29,641 nt of DNA from contig PXSC01000019.1 of assembly GCA_003023535.1 (NCBI GenBank), positions 1 through 29,641 on the forward strand, read 5' to 3'. The notes under the pieces are model-generated. The model did not search any database, had not been told where the DNA came from, and saw nothing but the letters and a program-made list of their open reading frames with translations. This document shows, in pieces, positions 22,188 to 29,641 of the stretch; the stretch's first letter is position 1; each line of letters opens with the position of its first letter. A program made the position numbers and the translations under genes. The stretch is from Halobacteriales archaeon QS_9_70_65 (GTDB taxonomy: Archaea > Halobacteriota > Halobacteria > Halobacteriales > Haloarculaceae).

Positions 22188-24994
22188 ACGACCGGGCCCG
22201 GGTCCCGTTCGCGCTCGTCGGCGTCCTCGTGCTCGTCTCGAGTACGACGCTGGCGGCGACGGTCGTCACCGACGACCCCTCATCGACCCTCGCGGTCGAC
22301 CGTGCCATGAACGGCGCGACGGACGAGACGGTGACGACCCTGCGGACCGCGGCGGACGACGCGGCGACCCGGACGGCGTCGAACCCGGTCACCGTGCCGG
22401 CGAACACGACCGCCGGCCGCGCCCTCGACGAGGACCGCCCGTTCCGGGACGCGCTCCGGCTGCGCATCTACCTGCTGGCCCGGGACCGCCTCGAGACGGT
22501 CGCGGTGCGCCGCGGCGGCGTCGTCGCGAACGCCTCTCTCCCGCCGGTCGCGCCGACGACGGAGGGCTACCGGTCGGCGATCGAGCGCGTCCGCGTCGAA
22601 CGAGCCGGCCCGAACGGGACGGCCCTGCGCGTCGAGATACGCGGCGTCCGGCTGACCGGCACCCACGAGGGCCGGACCGTCGCAAGCGAGGAGCTGTCGC
22701 CGACGTTCGTGGTCGCGAACCCGGCGCTGCTGCAGCACGACCGGACCGAGCGCTTCGAGCGGCGGGCGAACGCGCCGGTCACCCGCCCCGGCCTCGCCCG
22801 GCGGCTCACCGCCCGGCTCCATCCGATCGCGTGGACCCGCGGCTACGCACAGTACGGCGGGGCGCCGATCGCGAACGTCGTCGGGACCCGCCACGTCGAG
22901 TTGGCGACGAACGACGGCCTGCTGGCCGAACAGCGGGCGGCCTTCGGAACGGCCGACCCCGAAGGCGACCGCGGCGTCGCCGCCGCTGCCGGCCGGGTCG
23001 CGACGGAGGACCTCGTGGCAGGGACGGCGATCAACGATCGATGGACGGACGTGGTCCTCCCGAAACCGGACGGGTCGGACTCGGCGGCGTCGCGCCGGCG
23101 CCGGGGCACCTGGCGCGAGTCGCCGACCGACCCGTCGGTCACGGTCGGCGTCAACGGCTCCGCCGACCGGGCCTTCGCGGACGTCGTCGGCATCGACGGC
23201 GACGACGAACTCGCCCGTGCCGTCGAGCGCGCCCACACGGTCCAGGCACGGACCGTCGTCGAGACCTCCCGTCGCGGGAGCGACGTCCGGCGGACCGGGC
23301 CGCCGGGCGGCTCGTGGCGCCTCGTCGGCGAGCGGACCACGCGCCGCGTGACGCTCGAGCCGGCGGCGGGCCGGCCGCCGACCGCCCCCGGCTGGGAGAC
23401 CAGAGACGGTGCATCGTTCCGGGCCACCGAGACGGAGACGACGACGCGGTCGTGGCGCCGCGGCGACGAGCGGACGACGACGACGGCTGTCGTCGAGCGA
23501 ACGTACCGCGTTCGCGTCGCCGTCCAGGCGCGGACCGCACCGGTCCGGGGCGCCCCGCCCGGCGCGCTCGACGGGGCGCTGTCGGGGGCGACCGACCGGG
23601 CCGTCGACGCCGCCGCCGCGGAGGCCGGCGGCCTGGAGGGAGCCGCCAGGCGGGCGGTCGCCGGCGGCGACGTCTCGGCGACGGCGAACGCGACCGCCGA
23701 CCCGACGGTCGAGCGGGCGGCCGTCGAGGCCGATGTCCGGGCGCTCAGAGAGCGGACCCGGGCGTTCTCGACGACCGTCCCGGCAACCGACCTGGCGACG
23801 GGCCGCGCCAACCCGCCCCGGCGGCTCCACGAAGACCTGACCGCCCGCCGCGACCGGCTGCGCGGCGAGGCCGACCGGTCGGCCGCCGAGCGGGCCCACG
23901 TGGCGGCGCGTGCGGCGTACCTCGACGCCCTCGAGGGACGCCTCGAAACGCGGGCGGAGCGACACGGAGAGGTGAACCGGGGCGTCGGCGACGAACTCGC
24001 CGACCACGTCGATCCGGCCCGGCTCGACGGCGCCCTTGCGGCCCACCGGGCGGCCTCGCGGTCGCCGTCGAGAACCTACGAGGACCCGGCCGGGAACCTC
24101 TCGCTGGCCGTCGAGACCGGGCCGTCGTACCTCCCTTCCAGCCCGGTCCGCCGCGACCGCATCGACGCTCGCGGCGAGGGAACCATCCACCCGCTCGCGA
24201 CCCGGAATCTGAACGTCTTCGCGTCCCCGCACGGCCAGGTCGTGAAGTCGATCTTCGACCGGCTGCCGATCCTCGGCGAGAGGACCGTCTCGCTCGCGAC
24301 GGCCGCGCAGGTGCTGGCCGAGATGGACGGCGACGAGCGTCGGGACGATGCCCTGCGGGCGGAGGTGGCGCGTGCGAACCGCCACGTCCGGGGCGAGCTG
24401 ATCGCCGCGATGACCGCCGAGGGCGTGTCGGAGTCGGCGGCGCGGGCGGCGCTGGAGACCGACGCGTCGACGGCCGCCGAGGCGAAGGCGCTCGCCGACG
24501 GCTCGGCGACCGACCGGGCCCTGTCGACGACCGACGGCGCCGCCGGGGCGCTGAAGGACGAGATTCGGAAGGGACTGGAGTCGGCCGCCAAAGCGCGCCT
24601 CGAGGCGGCGATCGAGGACGGACGGCGGCGGGCGCTCGGCAAGCGGGCCGGCTCGCTGCCGGCCGGACTGCCGCTCGCGCCGCCGCTGACCGGCTGGTAC
24701 GCGACCGCCAACGTCTGGTACGTCGAGACCGCCGGCACCTACGAGCGGTTCGTCGTCCGGAGCGACCGCGGCGACGCCCGGGGACCGACCGTCTACGTCC
24801 GGGAGGGACGGGTGTCCCGGCTCGACCACGGCGACCGACGGCTGCGGCTCGGCCGCGACGAGCACGTCTCCTTCCGGACGGAGACGGCCGTCGTGGTGGT
24901 GGTCCCGCCCGGCCGGAGCGGCGTCGGCGACACCGACGGCGTGGCCGACGAGCGCTCGCCGGGGTGGCCGCCGGACGGGGAGGGCGACCGGTGA
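22184..24994 (+). CDS. Very large exported protein of the pilus operon (DUF7286-like)
   Basis: The 936-aa protein starts at ATG 22184 (MNDRARVPFALVGVLVLVSS). It has one N-terminal hydrophobic segment (about residues 8-27) after a short basic leader and no other clear membrane helix. Most of the chain is Arg/Ala/Asp-rich helix with beta stretches, including a likely helical region at about residues 560-660, a Gly/Val-rich block (PSYLPSSPVRRDRIDA) and an Asp/Gly-rich end. It is the largest and last gene of the coupled block, starting four bases inside the previous gene. It may be a surface or tip protein, but no known domain is recognised. The alternative ATG at 22175 adds only MGP. Confidence 0.75.
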   Translation: MNDRARVPFALVGVLVLVSSTTLAATVVTDDPSSTLAVDRAMNGATDETVTTLRTAADDAATRTASNPVTVPANTTAGRALDEDRPFRDALRLRIYLLARDRLETVAVRRGGVVANASLPPVAPTTEGYRSAIERVRVERAGPNGTALRVEIRGVRLTGTHEGRTVASEELSPTFVVANPALLQHDRTERFERRANAPVTRPGLARRLTARLHPIAWTRGYAQYGGAPIANVVGTRHVELATNDGLLAEQRAAFGTADPEGDRGVAAAAGRVATEDLVAGTAINDRWTDVVLPKPDGSDSAASRRRRGTWRESPTDPSVTVGVNGSADRAFADVVGIDGDDELARAVERAHTVQARTVVETSRRGSDVRRTGPPGGSWRLVGERTTRRVTLEPAAGRPPTAPGWETRDGASFRATETETTTRSWRRGDERTTTTAVVERTYRVRVAVQARTAPVRGAPPGALDGALSGATDRAVDAAAAEAGGLEGAARRAVAGGDVSATANATADPTVERAAVEADVRALRERTRAFSTTVPATDLATGRANPPRRLHEDLTARRDRLRGEADRSAAERAHVAARAAYLDALEGRLETRAERHGEVNRGVGDELADHVDPARLDGALAAHRAASRSPSRTYEDPAGNLSLAVETGPSYLPSSPVRRDRIDARGEGTIHPLATRNLNVFASPHGQVVKSIFDRLPILGERTVSLATAAQVLAEMDGDERRDDALRAEVARANRHVRGELIAAMTAEGVSESAARAALETDASTAAEAKALADGSATDRALSTTDGAAGALKDEIRKGLESAAKARLEAAIEDGRRRALGKRAGSLPAGLPLAPPLTGWYATANVWYVETAGTYERFVVRSDRGDARGPTVYVREGRVSRLDHGDRRLRLGRDEHVSFRTETAVVVVVPPGRSGVGDTDGVADERSPGWPPDGEGDR

Positions 24995-25094
24995 CCGGTG
25001 ACCGGCCGCTCCGCCGTCCGCCCGCGAGGCGACCCCGACGTGCGACCGGGAGCCTTAGGGGCCGAGCCGCCGAAGCGCCGTTCAACGAGTCAGA
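24995..25094. other. Gap between the pilus operon and the DUF5791-like gene
   Basis: 100 bp with a weak AT-rich core (GAGCCTTAGGGG, about 25050-25061) that could be a TATA element for the next gene. No terminator is obvious, so read-through from the operon is possible. Confidence 0.35.
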
Positions 25095-25532
25095 ATGTTC
25101 CACGAAATCACCGACGACCCCGGCGCGAAGACGCCGGCGGAGCTCCAAGAGTTGTACGAGGCAGAACTGCTGGCCGTCGTCGACCGGTACGGCCTCGAGG
25201 CCGTGGCGGCGGCGTCGGACGTCGACGAGGCGACGCTGTGCGCGCTCCGCGACGGCGACTCGCCGGAGCTGGAACTGGAGCTGGAACTGGAGGCCGCCGC
25301 GTCCGTGCTGGCGGTGGCCGACGACGCGCCGGACGCCGACACCATCGCGACGGTCTCACGGGACGCCCTGCTGATGGGCATGACGACGGCGGTACTCGAC
25401 GTCGAGGCCGTCGCGTCCGGGCTCGACGGCGAGCTCGAGGCTCGCGAGGTACAGTCGAAAATCGAGGGCCGGTTCCCGATGACCCTCGAGGAGTTCGCGC
25501 GTCTCCATCGGTACATCGAGAGCCGGACCTGA
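25095..25532 (+). CDS. DUF5791-like cytoplasmic protein
   Basis: The 145-aa acidic, helical protein has no signal or membrane segment. Its start (MFHEITDDPGAKTPAELQEL) and its C-terminal block (LLMGMTTAVLDVEAVASGLD, then EVQSKIEGRFPMTLEEFARLH) match the haloarchaeal family I know as DUF5791. The middle contains a Glu-Leu run (ELELELELELE) encoded by a repeated 12-base unit GGAGCTGGAACT, probably a slippage expansion. It lies two bases upstream of the epimerase gene in the same direction, so the two are likely co-transcribed. The function is unknown. Confidence 0.8.
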   Translation: MFHEITDDPGAKTPAELQELYEAELLAVVDRYGLEAVAAASDVDEATLCALRDGDSPELELELELEAAASVLAVADDAPDADTIATVSRDALLMGMTTAVLDVEAVASGLDGELEAREVQSKIEGRFPMTLEEFARLHRYIESRT

Positions 25533-25534
25533 CG

Positions 25535-26307
25535 ATGCGGGTCGCGATACTCGGCTGCGGCTACGTCGGCTGCGAACTCGCCCGGCAGCTCCGGCCGGCC
25601 CACGACGTCGTCGGCGTCCGCCGCTCGGAGACGGGGCTGGCGGCCGTCGAGGCGACCGGCGCCGAGGCGGTGCGGGCGGACGTGACCGACCCGGCGGCGC
25701 TCGAGCGGGTTCCGGACGCCGACGCGCTGGTCTTTGCGGCCTCCTCCGGCGGCCGGGGCGCCGAGGCCGCCGAGCGGGTCTACGTCGACGGCCTGCGGAC
25801 GACCATCGAGGCGTTCGGCGCCCGCGAGTCGCCGCCCGAGCGGCTCGTCTACACCTCGAGTACGGGCGTCTACGGCGACCACGACGGCGGCTGGGTCGAC
25901 GAGGCGACGCCGCTCGACCCGACGACGGCCCGGACCGCTACCGGCTGGACCGGTACCTCGAGGGGCCCGTCACCGAGGGGTACCTGAACATGATCCACCG
26001 CGACGACGCGGCGGGGGTCGTCCGGTTCATGCTCGAGTCGACCGACGAGGAGCTGCTACTGGCGGTCGACGACGAGCCGGCCGACAAGTGGGCCTTCGCC
26101 GACTGGCTGGCCGACGCCTGCGGCGTCGAGCGACCCCCGAAGCGGACGAAGGCCGAGCGGCTCGAGGACGACCTCTCGGCGGCCGCCCGGCGCCGCATCC
26201 GGACGAGCAAGCGCTGCTCGAACGACCGGCTCCGGGCGCTCGGCTACGAGTTCCGGTATCCGACCTACCGGGAGGGCTACCGCCCGGCCGTCGAGACGCA
26301 TTTTTAA
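25535..26307 (+). pseudogene. NAD(P)-dependent epimerase/dehydratase (extended SDR), frameshifted by a deletion
   Basis: Extended SDR proteins act on nucleotide sugars or related substrates. The first frame (ATG 25535) has the Rossmann start MRVAILGCGYVGCELARQLR (GxGxxG), VFAASSGGRGAEAAERVYVD and the active-site region RLVYTSSTGVYGDH. It changes frame after PLDPTT at about 25929-25935. The second frame resumes with GPDRYRLDRYLEGPVTEGYL and then MIHRDDAAGVVRFML to the stop at 26307. An estimated 30-40 residues that usually lie between, including the AExxxL/RxAGxYGP section, are absent, so cofactor contacts and fold are broken. The gene is preceded closely by the DUF5791-like gene. Confidence 0.8.
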
Positions 26308-26355
26308 AACTGTTCCGCCCGAAGAAACTATTGTAACGGGGAAAAAGTGTGGTGT

Positions 26356-27420
26356 ATGTACGGCCAGGTGTCCGGCAACCCCGCGGCGGTCGGCGGCCGG
26401 CCGGTCGAGGTGGTGCTCCAGCGGCCGGTGCTGCTGATCGCGACCGTCGCCGCGGCTGCCGTGGTGCTGGCGACGGGGGTGTACCTCCTGCGGCGGTTCA
26501 CCGCGCCGGCGGGCGAGCAGTTCGTCGCCGCCCTCGAGGAACTCGAGGAGGTGGTCGTCCTGATGCACCCGACCCCGGACCCCGACGCGATGGCCTCGGC
26601 GATGGCCGTCGCGATTCTCGCGGAGTCGGTCGACACCGACGCGACGATACAGTACCCCGGAAAGATCCGCCGCTCGGAGAACCGAGCCTTCGAGGCGGTA
26701 CTGGAATGTGAGTTCGACCGCATCGTGACCGACATCGACCTCGCGGCCGACGAGGTCGTCCTCGTCGATCACAACGAACCCCGCGGGTTCACGGGTGCCG
26801 ACGGAGTCGACCCGTATGCGGTCGTCGATCATCACCCCGGCGACGGCGAGGGCCGGGCGTTCACCGACGTCCGCCCGGGCCACGGCTCGTGTTCGAGCAT
26901 CCTCGCGGAGTACCTCGCCGACAGGGGCCACGGGGACACCGGCGACCGGCCGCTGCCGTCGCGGCTCGCGACCGGCCTGCTGTACGGCATCCAGTCGGAC
27001 ACGACGTCGTTCACGCGGGGCTGTGTGAAGTCGCGGGCGATACGTCGCCGCCGCGACGACGGCGGCGGGCCGTTTCTCGTCAGTCACGTCGGCAGCATCG
27101 GCGCCAGGGAGTCCCTCTCGGCGGCCGCGGACGAACTCATCCGGCTCGAAGGGATCACCGCGGTCGTCGTCACCGGCGAGAAAAACGGGGAGCTGCACGC
27201 CTCCGGCCGGTCGCAGGACGACCGGGTTCACATGGGCAAGACCCTCGAGGTCGCCTTCGACGACCTTCCGGACGCCAGCTTCGGCGGTCACTCCCGGATG
27301 GGCGGCGGTCGGGTTTCGCTGCCGGGCGGCGGGCGGACGAACCCGCCCGAGCTGGCCACCGACGGCGGCTCGACCGAACTCCACGCACAGCTGTTCGCGG
27401 CGATGAACGGCGAGCTTTGA
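26356..27420 (+). CDS. DHH-family phosphoesterase with N-terminal membrane helix, internally shortened
   Basis: DHH phosphoesterases cleave nanoRNA or cyclic dinucleotides using Mn. The ATG at 26356 gives a leader, then a membrane helix (VLLIATVAAAAVVLATGVYL, about residues 24-44) and the catalytic domain. Its motifs are MHPTPDPDAMAS, VVLVDHNEP, VVDHHPGDGEG (DHH) and LLYGIQSDTTSFTRGC, followed by the DHHA1 part with GGHSRMGGG. At about 27019-27027 the text jumps from RGC to VKSRAIRRRR, losing about 30 residues of linker helices without shifting the frame. The product may fold poorly. Its TGA stop (27418-27420) is the first codon of an IS-type end, TGACATCC. Confidence 0.8.
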   Translation: MYGQVSGNPAAVGGRPVEVVLQRPVLLIATVAAAAVVLATGVYLLRRFTAPAGEQFVAALEELEEVVVLMHPTPDPDAMASAMAVAILAESVDTDATIQYPGKIRRSENRAFEAVLECEFDRIVTDIDLAADEVVLVDHNEPRGFTGADGVDPYAVVDHHPGDGEGRAFTDVRPGHGSCSSILAEYLADRGHGDTGDRPLPSRLATGLLYGIQSDTTSFTRGCVKSRAIRRRRDDGGGPFLVSHVGSIGARESLSAAADELIRLEGITAVVVTGEKNGELHASGRSQDDRVHMGKTLEVAFDDLPDASFGGHSRMGGGRVSLPGGGRTNPPELATDGGSTELHAQLFAAMNGEL

Positions 27421-27903
27421 CATCCTCCCCGCCCTGAAGGACGAGGATTCCAGCGCGGGACAGCGGGCCGGTCCCGTGTCCCCGCTGGCAACTTCTCGCT
27501 TGCCGGATAGGGTCCGGCGAGGCGATACCGGGTTCGTGCGCGATACGTCGGCCCCGCGAGGGGTGTGGCGTATTGTGCGTCCGTTCGGACGCGGTATCCG
27601 CTTGCACCGTGCATCCCGTTCGTCTCGGAGAGACGGCGGGGATGCCCCCGGTCGCGGGTTTCCCCGCGTCCGGGCACGGGCCGTGCCATCGGCCTGCCTG
27701 CCCTTCGTGGCCACGGCCTCGGTGACGCCCTCTCGGGAACGGTGTGGTGGCCTTCGTCGTCCAGGCGGACCCCAATCCAACCGCCAGTTTTTGCTCGTTG
27801 TGCTTGCCCTACGATATGCTGTCGAGGGGCTTAATCCCGGCGGTTGTGGCGGAGTTGTCGGATTCATCCCCACCCTGAAGCGCGGGGCTTTCTTCTCGAA
27901 CTT
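27418..27903 (-). mobile_element. Non-autonomous IS200/IS605-like element (no tnpB)
   Basis: Two element-like ends lie about 480 bp apart with no transposase between them. The plus strand starts TGACATCCTCCCCGCC, the same ten bases as the right end of the tnpB element at 3.6 kb in reverse. A hairpin (CCTCCCCGCCCTGAAGGACG) follows at about 27425-27450. On the other side, at 27870-27895, the minus strand reads AGCCCCGCGCTTCAGGGTGG followed by GATGAATCCGAC. This parallels the left end of the first element, where the hairpin is followed by AGGAATGCGAC. Such relics are known in haloarchaea as MITE- or PATE-like elements. The interior has no convincing gene. Confidence 0.65.
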
Positions 27904-28027
27904 CCGTAACCACCGGGCTGCCGGGTGTCCCGCCCCGGCGGAGCGCCGTCGTCCCCGTGCCTCCGTCGGCCGGGAGGCGGCTCCCGCCGCCGCGGCGTTT
28001 TTGTGCGCGACTCGTGTAACGGCCGAT
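27904..28027. promoter_or_regulatory. Upstream region of the aldo/keto reductase gene
   Basis: About 125 bp between the mobile element and the reductase ATG. GGCGTTTTTGTGCG (about 27994-28007) is the only T-rich core, about 25 bp before the start. It may act as the TATA element with a nearly leaderless transcript. No operator is recognised. Confidence 0.35.
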
Positions 28028-29119
28028 ATGGCGACCAGGTCGGCGACGTGGGCGTACCGGGACCGCTTCCACGAGCGGTTCGCCCGGACGTACTTCCGCC
28101 GGTTCGGTGACCGTCTCGTCTCCTCGGTCGGCGTCGGCACGTACCTCGGCGACGCGACCGACGCCGTCGACGAGCGGTACCACGAGGCGGTCGTCGAGGC
28201 GCTGGACAGCGGGATCAACGTCGTCGACACCGCCGTCAACTACCGTCACCAGCGCTCCGAGCGGGTCGTCGGCCGCGCGGTCGAGGCCGCCGACGTCGAC
28301 CGCGCGGCGGTCGTGCTGGCGACGAAAGGTGGCTTCGTCCCCTTCGACGGCGAGCGGCCGCGGGACGCCGCCGCCTACATCGAGTCGGAGTACGTCGCCC
28401 CTGGAATCGTCGACGCCGACGACCTCGTGTCGGGCAACGCGATCACCCCCGGGTTCATCGGGTGGAGCCTCGATCGGTCGCTGTCGAATCTCGGCGTCGA
28501 TTCGGTCGACCTCTACTACGTCCACAACCCGGAAGCGCAGCTGGCCCGCTTCGACCGCGAGACGGTGTACGACCGCCTGGAAGACACCTTCACCCGACTC
28601 GAGGAGCGGGCGGCAGCCGGCGACATCGGGCACTACGGCGTCGCCACCTGGGAGGCGTTCCGGGTGCCACGGGACCACGACAGGTACCTCTCGCTGCCGG
28701 AGGTGGTGTCGCGGGCCCGGACGGCCGCCGACCGCGCCGGGACGACCGGCACCCACTTCCGGGCCGTCCAGCTGCCGTTCAACGTCCACATGGCCGACGC
28801 CTTCACCCTCTCCATTCACGAGTCGGCCGACGGTACCCAGAGCGCGCTGCGGTTCGCCGACGAGGCCGGTCTCGACGTCTTCGCCTCCGCGCCCATCCTG
28901 CAGGGCGACCTGGCCGAGCCGGGCGGGATGCCGGCGGTCGTCGAGACGGAGCTGACCGGCGACACGCCCGCCCAGCGAGCCATCAACTTCGCCCGCAGCG
29001 CCCCCGGCGTCACCGCGGCGCTCGTCGGCACCGGCTCTCCCGAACACGTCGCCGAGAACGTCGGCGCCGGCGAACACCCGCCGATGGGGGCCGACGCCTT
29101 CGACGCGGTGTTCGAGTAG
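28028..29119 (+). CDS. Aldo/keto reductase
   Basis: AKR enzymes reduce carbonyls with NADPH in a TIM barrel. The 363-aa protein starts at ATG 28028, and the upstream frame extension runs back through the mobile element and is not coding. The catalytic tetrad is visible as Asp67 (INVVDTAVNY), Tyr72, Lys100 (VVLATKGGF) and His166 (LYYVHNPEA). The C-terminal cofactor part has APILQGDLAEPGGM, TPAQRAINFARSAPGVTAAL and VGTGSPEHVAENV, a standard phosphate-binding section. It is longer than many bacterial AKRs because of an insert near residues 105-140. The gene is intact, and its substrate is unknown. Confidence 0.88.
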   Translation: MATRSATWAYRDRFHERFARTYFRRFGDRLVSSVGVGTYLGDATDAVDERYHEAVVEALDSGINVVDTAVNYRHQRSERVVGRAVEAADVDRAAVVLATKGGFVPFDGERPRDAAAYIESEYVAPGIVDADDLVSGNAITPGFIGWSLDRSLSNLGVDSVDLYYVHNPEAQLARFDRETVYDRLEDTFTRLEERAAAGDIGHYGVATWEAFRVPRDHDRYLSLPEVVSRARTAADRAGTTGTHFRAVQLPFNVHMADAFTLSIHESADGTQSALRFADEAGLDVFASAPILQGDLAEPGGMPAVVETELTGDTPAQRAINFARSAPGVTAALVGTGSPEHVAENVGAGEHPPMGADAFDAVFE

Positions 29120-29189
29120 CGGCACCGACCCGTGGGGGGCGGACGGCCGTCCCGCCTCACCCCTCGTCGTCCGTTTCCGGGTCGAATAG

Positions 29190-29437
29190 AACCAGCTGGC
29201 GATCATCGAGGGCCGCGCGACGCTCGCCCGCGACACCGGCGACCCGGAACACTTCGACGCCATCGAGGCGGCGGCCGACCGGATGGACGAGATGCTGTCG
29301 GAACTGCTGCGGCTCACCCGACGAGGCGAACTCGTCGGCGAGCGGTCGGACGTCGACCCGGCGGACGTTGCCCGGTCGACCTGGAACGACCGCGAACTGG
29401 ATTCGGCGACGCTGGAGGTTGCCGCCTCACGGACGCT
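29190..29437 (+). pseudogene. Remnant of a sensor histidine kinase
   Basis: The frame from 29190, right after an in-frame TAG, reads NQLAIIEGRATLARDTGD, then FDAIEAAADRMDEMLSELLR, RRGELVGERSDVDPADVA and ATLEVAASRTLS. This is the second half of the HisKA dimer helices and the link to the ATPase domain of a haloarchaeal histidine kinase. The phosphoacceptor His segment just upstream and the whole HATPase domain downstream are gone. After about 29437 the frame reads unrelated sequence into the promoter of the next gene. It is a dead fragment. Confidence 0.7.
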
Positions 29438-29467
29438 CTCGTACGTCCCCTTGTTGCCATGGAATCA

Positions 29468-29507
29468 CATCCCTAAGCCGAAGGGATGTTTTAATTGGAT
29501 TCGGCTT
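29468..29507. promoter_or_regulatory. Promoter with nested inverted repeats upstream of GTP cyclohydrolase III
   Basis: AAGCCGAA (29475-29482) and TTCGGCTT (29500-29507) form an 8-bp inverted repeat that encloses TTTTAATT (29489-29496), the likely TATA box. A second dyad, CATCCCT/AGGGATG (29468-29474 and 29482-29488), overlaps it. A start point about 25 bp after the TATA box would fall just before GTG 29524. A dyad enclosing the TATA box suits a repressor. For this riboflavin/F420-precursor gene a flavin-responsive regulator such as RbkR is one possibility, but that is inference. Confidence 0.6.
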
Positions 29508-29523
29508 CTGATGATCGTTAGTT

Positions 29524-29641
29524 GTGACAGACAGCATTCGCGTTTCTGTCGTTCAACTCGACGAGTACGGTCCGTGGACCGTCGAGCCGGCACCGCGACG
29601 AGAGACGGATCTCCAGGCGCTGCAGGCGCGTCTGTACGCTG
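29524..29641 (+). CDS. GTP cyclohydrolase III (IIa), N-terminal part, cut by window edge
   Basis: The enzyme opens GTP to 2-amino-5-formylamino-6-ribosylamino-pyrimidinone phosphate, the first step of archaeal riboflavin and F420 precursor synthesis. Only 39 codons are in the window. The GTG start gives [20 protein letters not shown] followed by [16 protein letters not shown]. This matches the family opening, in which a ferredoxin-like strand is followed by DxYGPWT and PRRExDLQxLQ. The start was chosen from that match and from the TATA box 28-35 bp upstream. The rest lies beyond the window. Confidence 0.85.
   Translation, partial: MTDSIRVSVVQLDEYGPWTVEPAPRRETDLQALQARLYA

Noticed and set aside
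21802..25374. 1190-codon plus-strand frame across the large exported protein
   Set aside because: Low-complexity Arg/Pro/Gly text typical of the wrong phase in GC-rich coding DNA.
27476..28027. N-terminal extension of the aldo/keto reductase frame
   Set aside because: The extension runs back through the mobile element and shows no homology. The ATG at 28028 gives the family start.
1..29641. CRISPR arrays, tRNA or rRNA genes, replication origin
   Set aside because: No regularly spaced repeats, no cloverleaf with a TTCGAAT-type T arm, no rRNA-like stretches and no clustered origin repeats were seen on reading both strands. A dedicated scan was not possible.

Overview
The window is haloarchaeal chromosome. 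The base composition is very GC-rich with strong G/C at third codon positions, and the proteins are acidic (D/E-rich). Promoters are archaeal TATA type, and some transcripts look nearly leaderless. The gene families are archaeal: dCTP deaminase, Pth2, TruD, an HTH-ThiN regulator, a halocyanin-like protein and GTP cyclohydrolase III. The genus cannot be fixed from the sequence.

Layout. (1) 0-4.2 kb, mostly minus strand: a small membrane protein, an internally shortened SAM methyltransferase, the ThiN-type regulator ThiR and dcd. An IS200/IS605-like element with an intact tnpB and a divergent 45-aa protein sits between thiR and dcd. (2) 4.3-8.5 kb: pth2 and truD, separated by about 2.5 kb of accessory DNA. 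That DNA holds an AbrB-VapC toxin-antitoxin pair with a palindromic operator, an old-yellow-enzyme remnant, a 34-aa zinc-finger peptide and a lipoprotein copper protein. (3) 8.5-16.1 kb: a damaged stretch. It contains a PadR regulator with a broken N-terminus, a pyrophosphatase whose C-terminus is replaced by a second IS200/IS605-like element (its tnpB frameshifted), and interrupted copies of a carotenoid oxygenase, a type I phosphodiesterase/AP-family hydrolase and a CPBP protease. An intact peroxiredoxin frame with an unusual active-site Met follows. (4) 16.4-25.0 kb: a compact eight-gene plus-strand operon for a haloarchaeal type IV pilus/Tad-like assembly system: coiled-coil protein, small exported protein, secretion ATPase, F-domain membrane platform and four exported or pilin-like proteins of unknown function. 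A DUF5791-like gene lies just downstream. (5) 25.5-29.6 kb: a broken NAD-dependent epimerase, a shortened DHH phosphoesterase, a non-autonomous IS200/IS605-like element, an intact aldo/keto reductase, a histidine-kinase remnant, and the start of GTP cyclohydrolase III behind a promoter with nested inverted repeats.

Two themes stand out. First, at least eight genes have lost an internal block, estimated at roughly 30-50 codons in most, although sequence on both sides still reads as the same family. Three of these frames stay open or nearly so, and the rest shift. This is either real deletion-driven decay or an assembly artefact. Second, the IS200/IS605-like ends sit exactly at host gene borders. 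Two of them supply the stop codon of the neighbouring gene (dcd and the DHH gene), and one replaces the upstream region of thiR. The pilus operon is the largest coherent system here, and half of its proteins have no assigned function.
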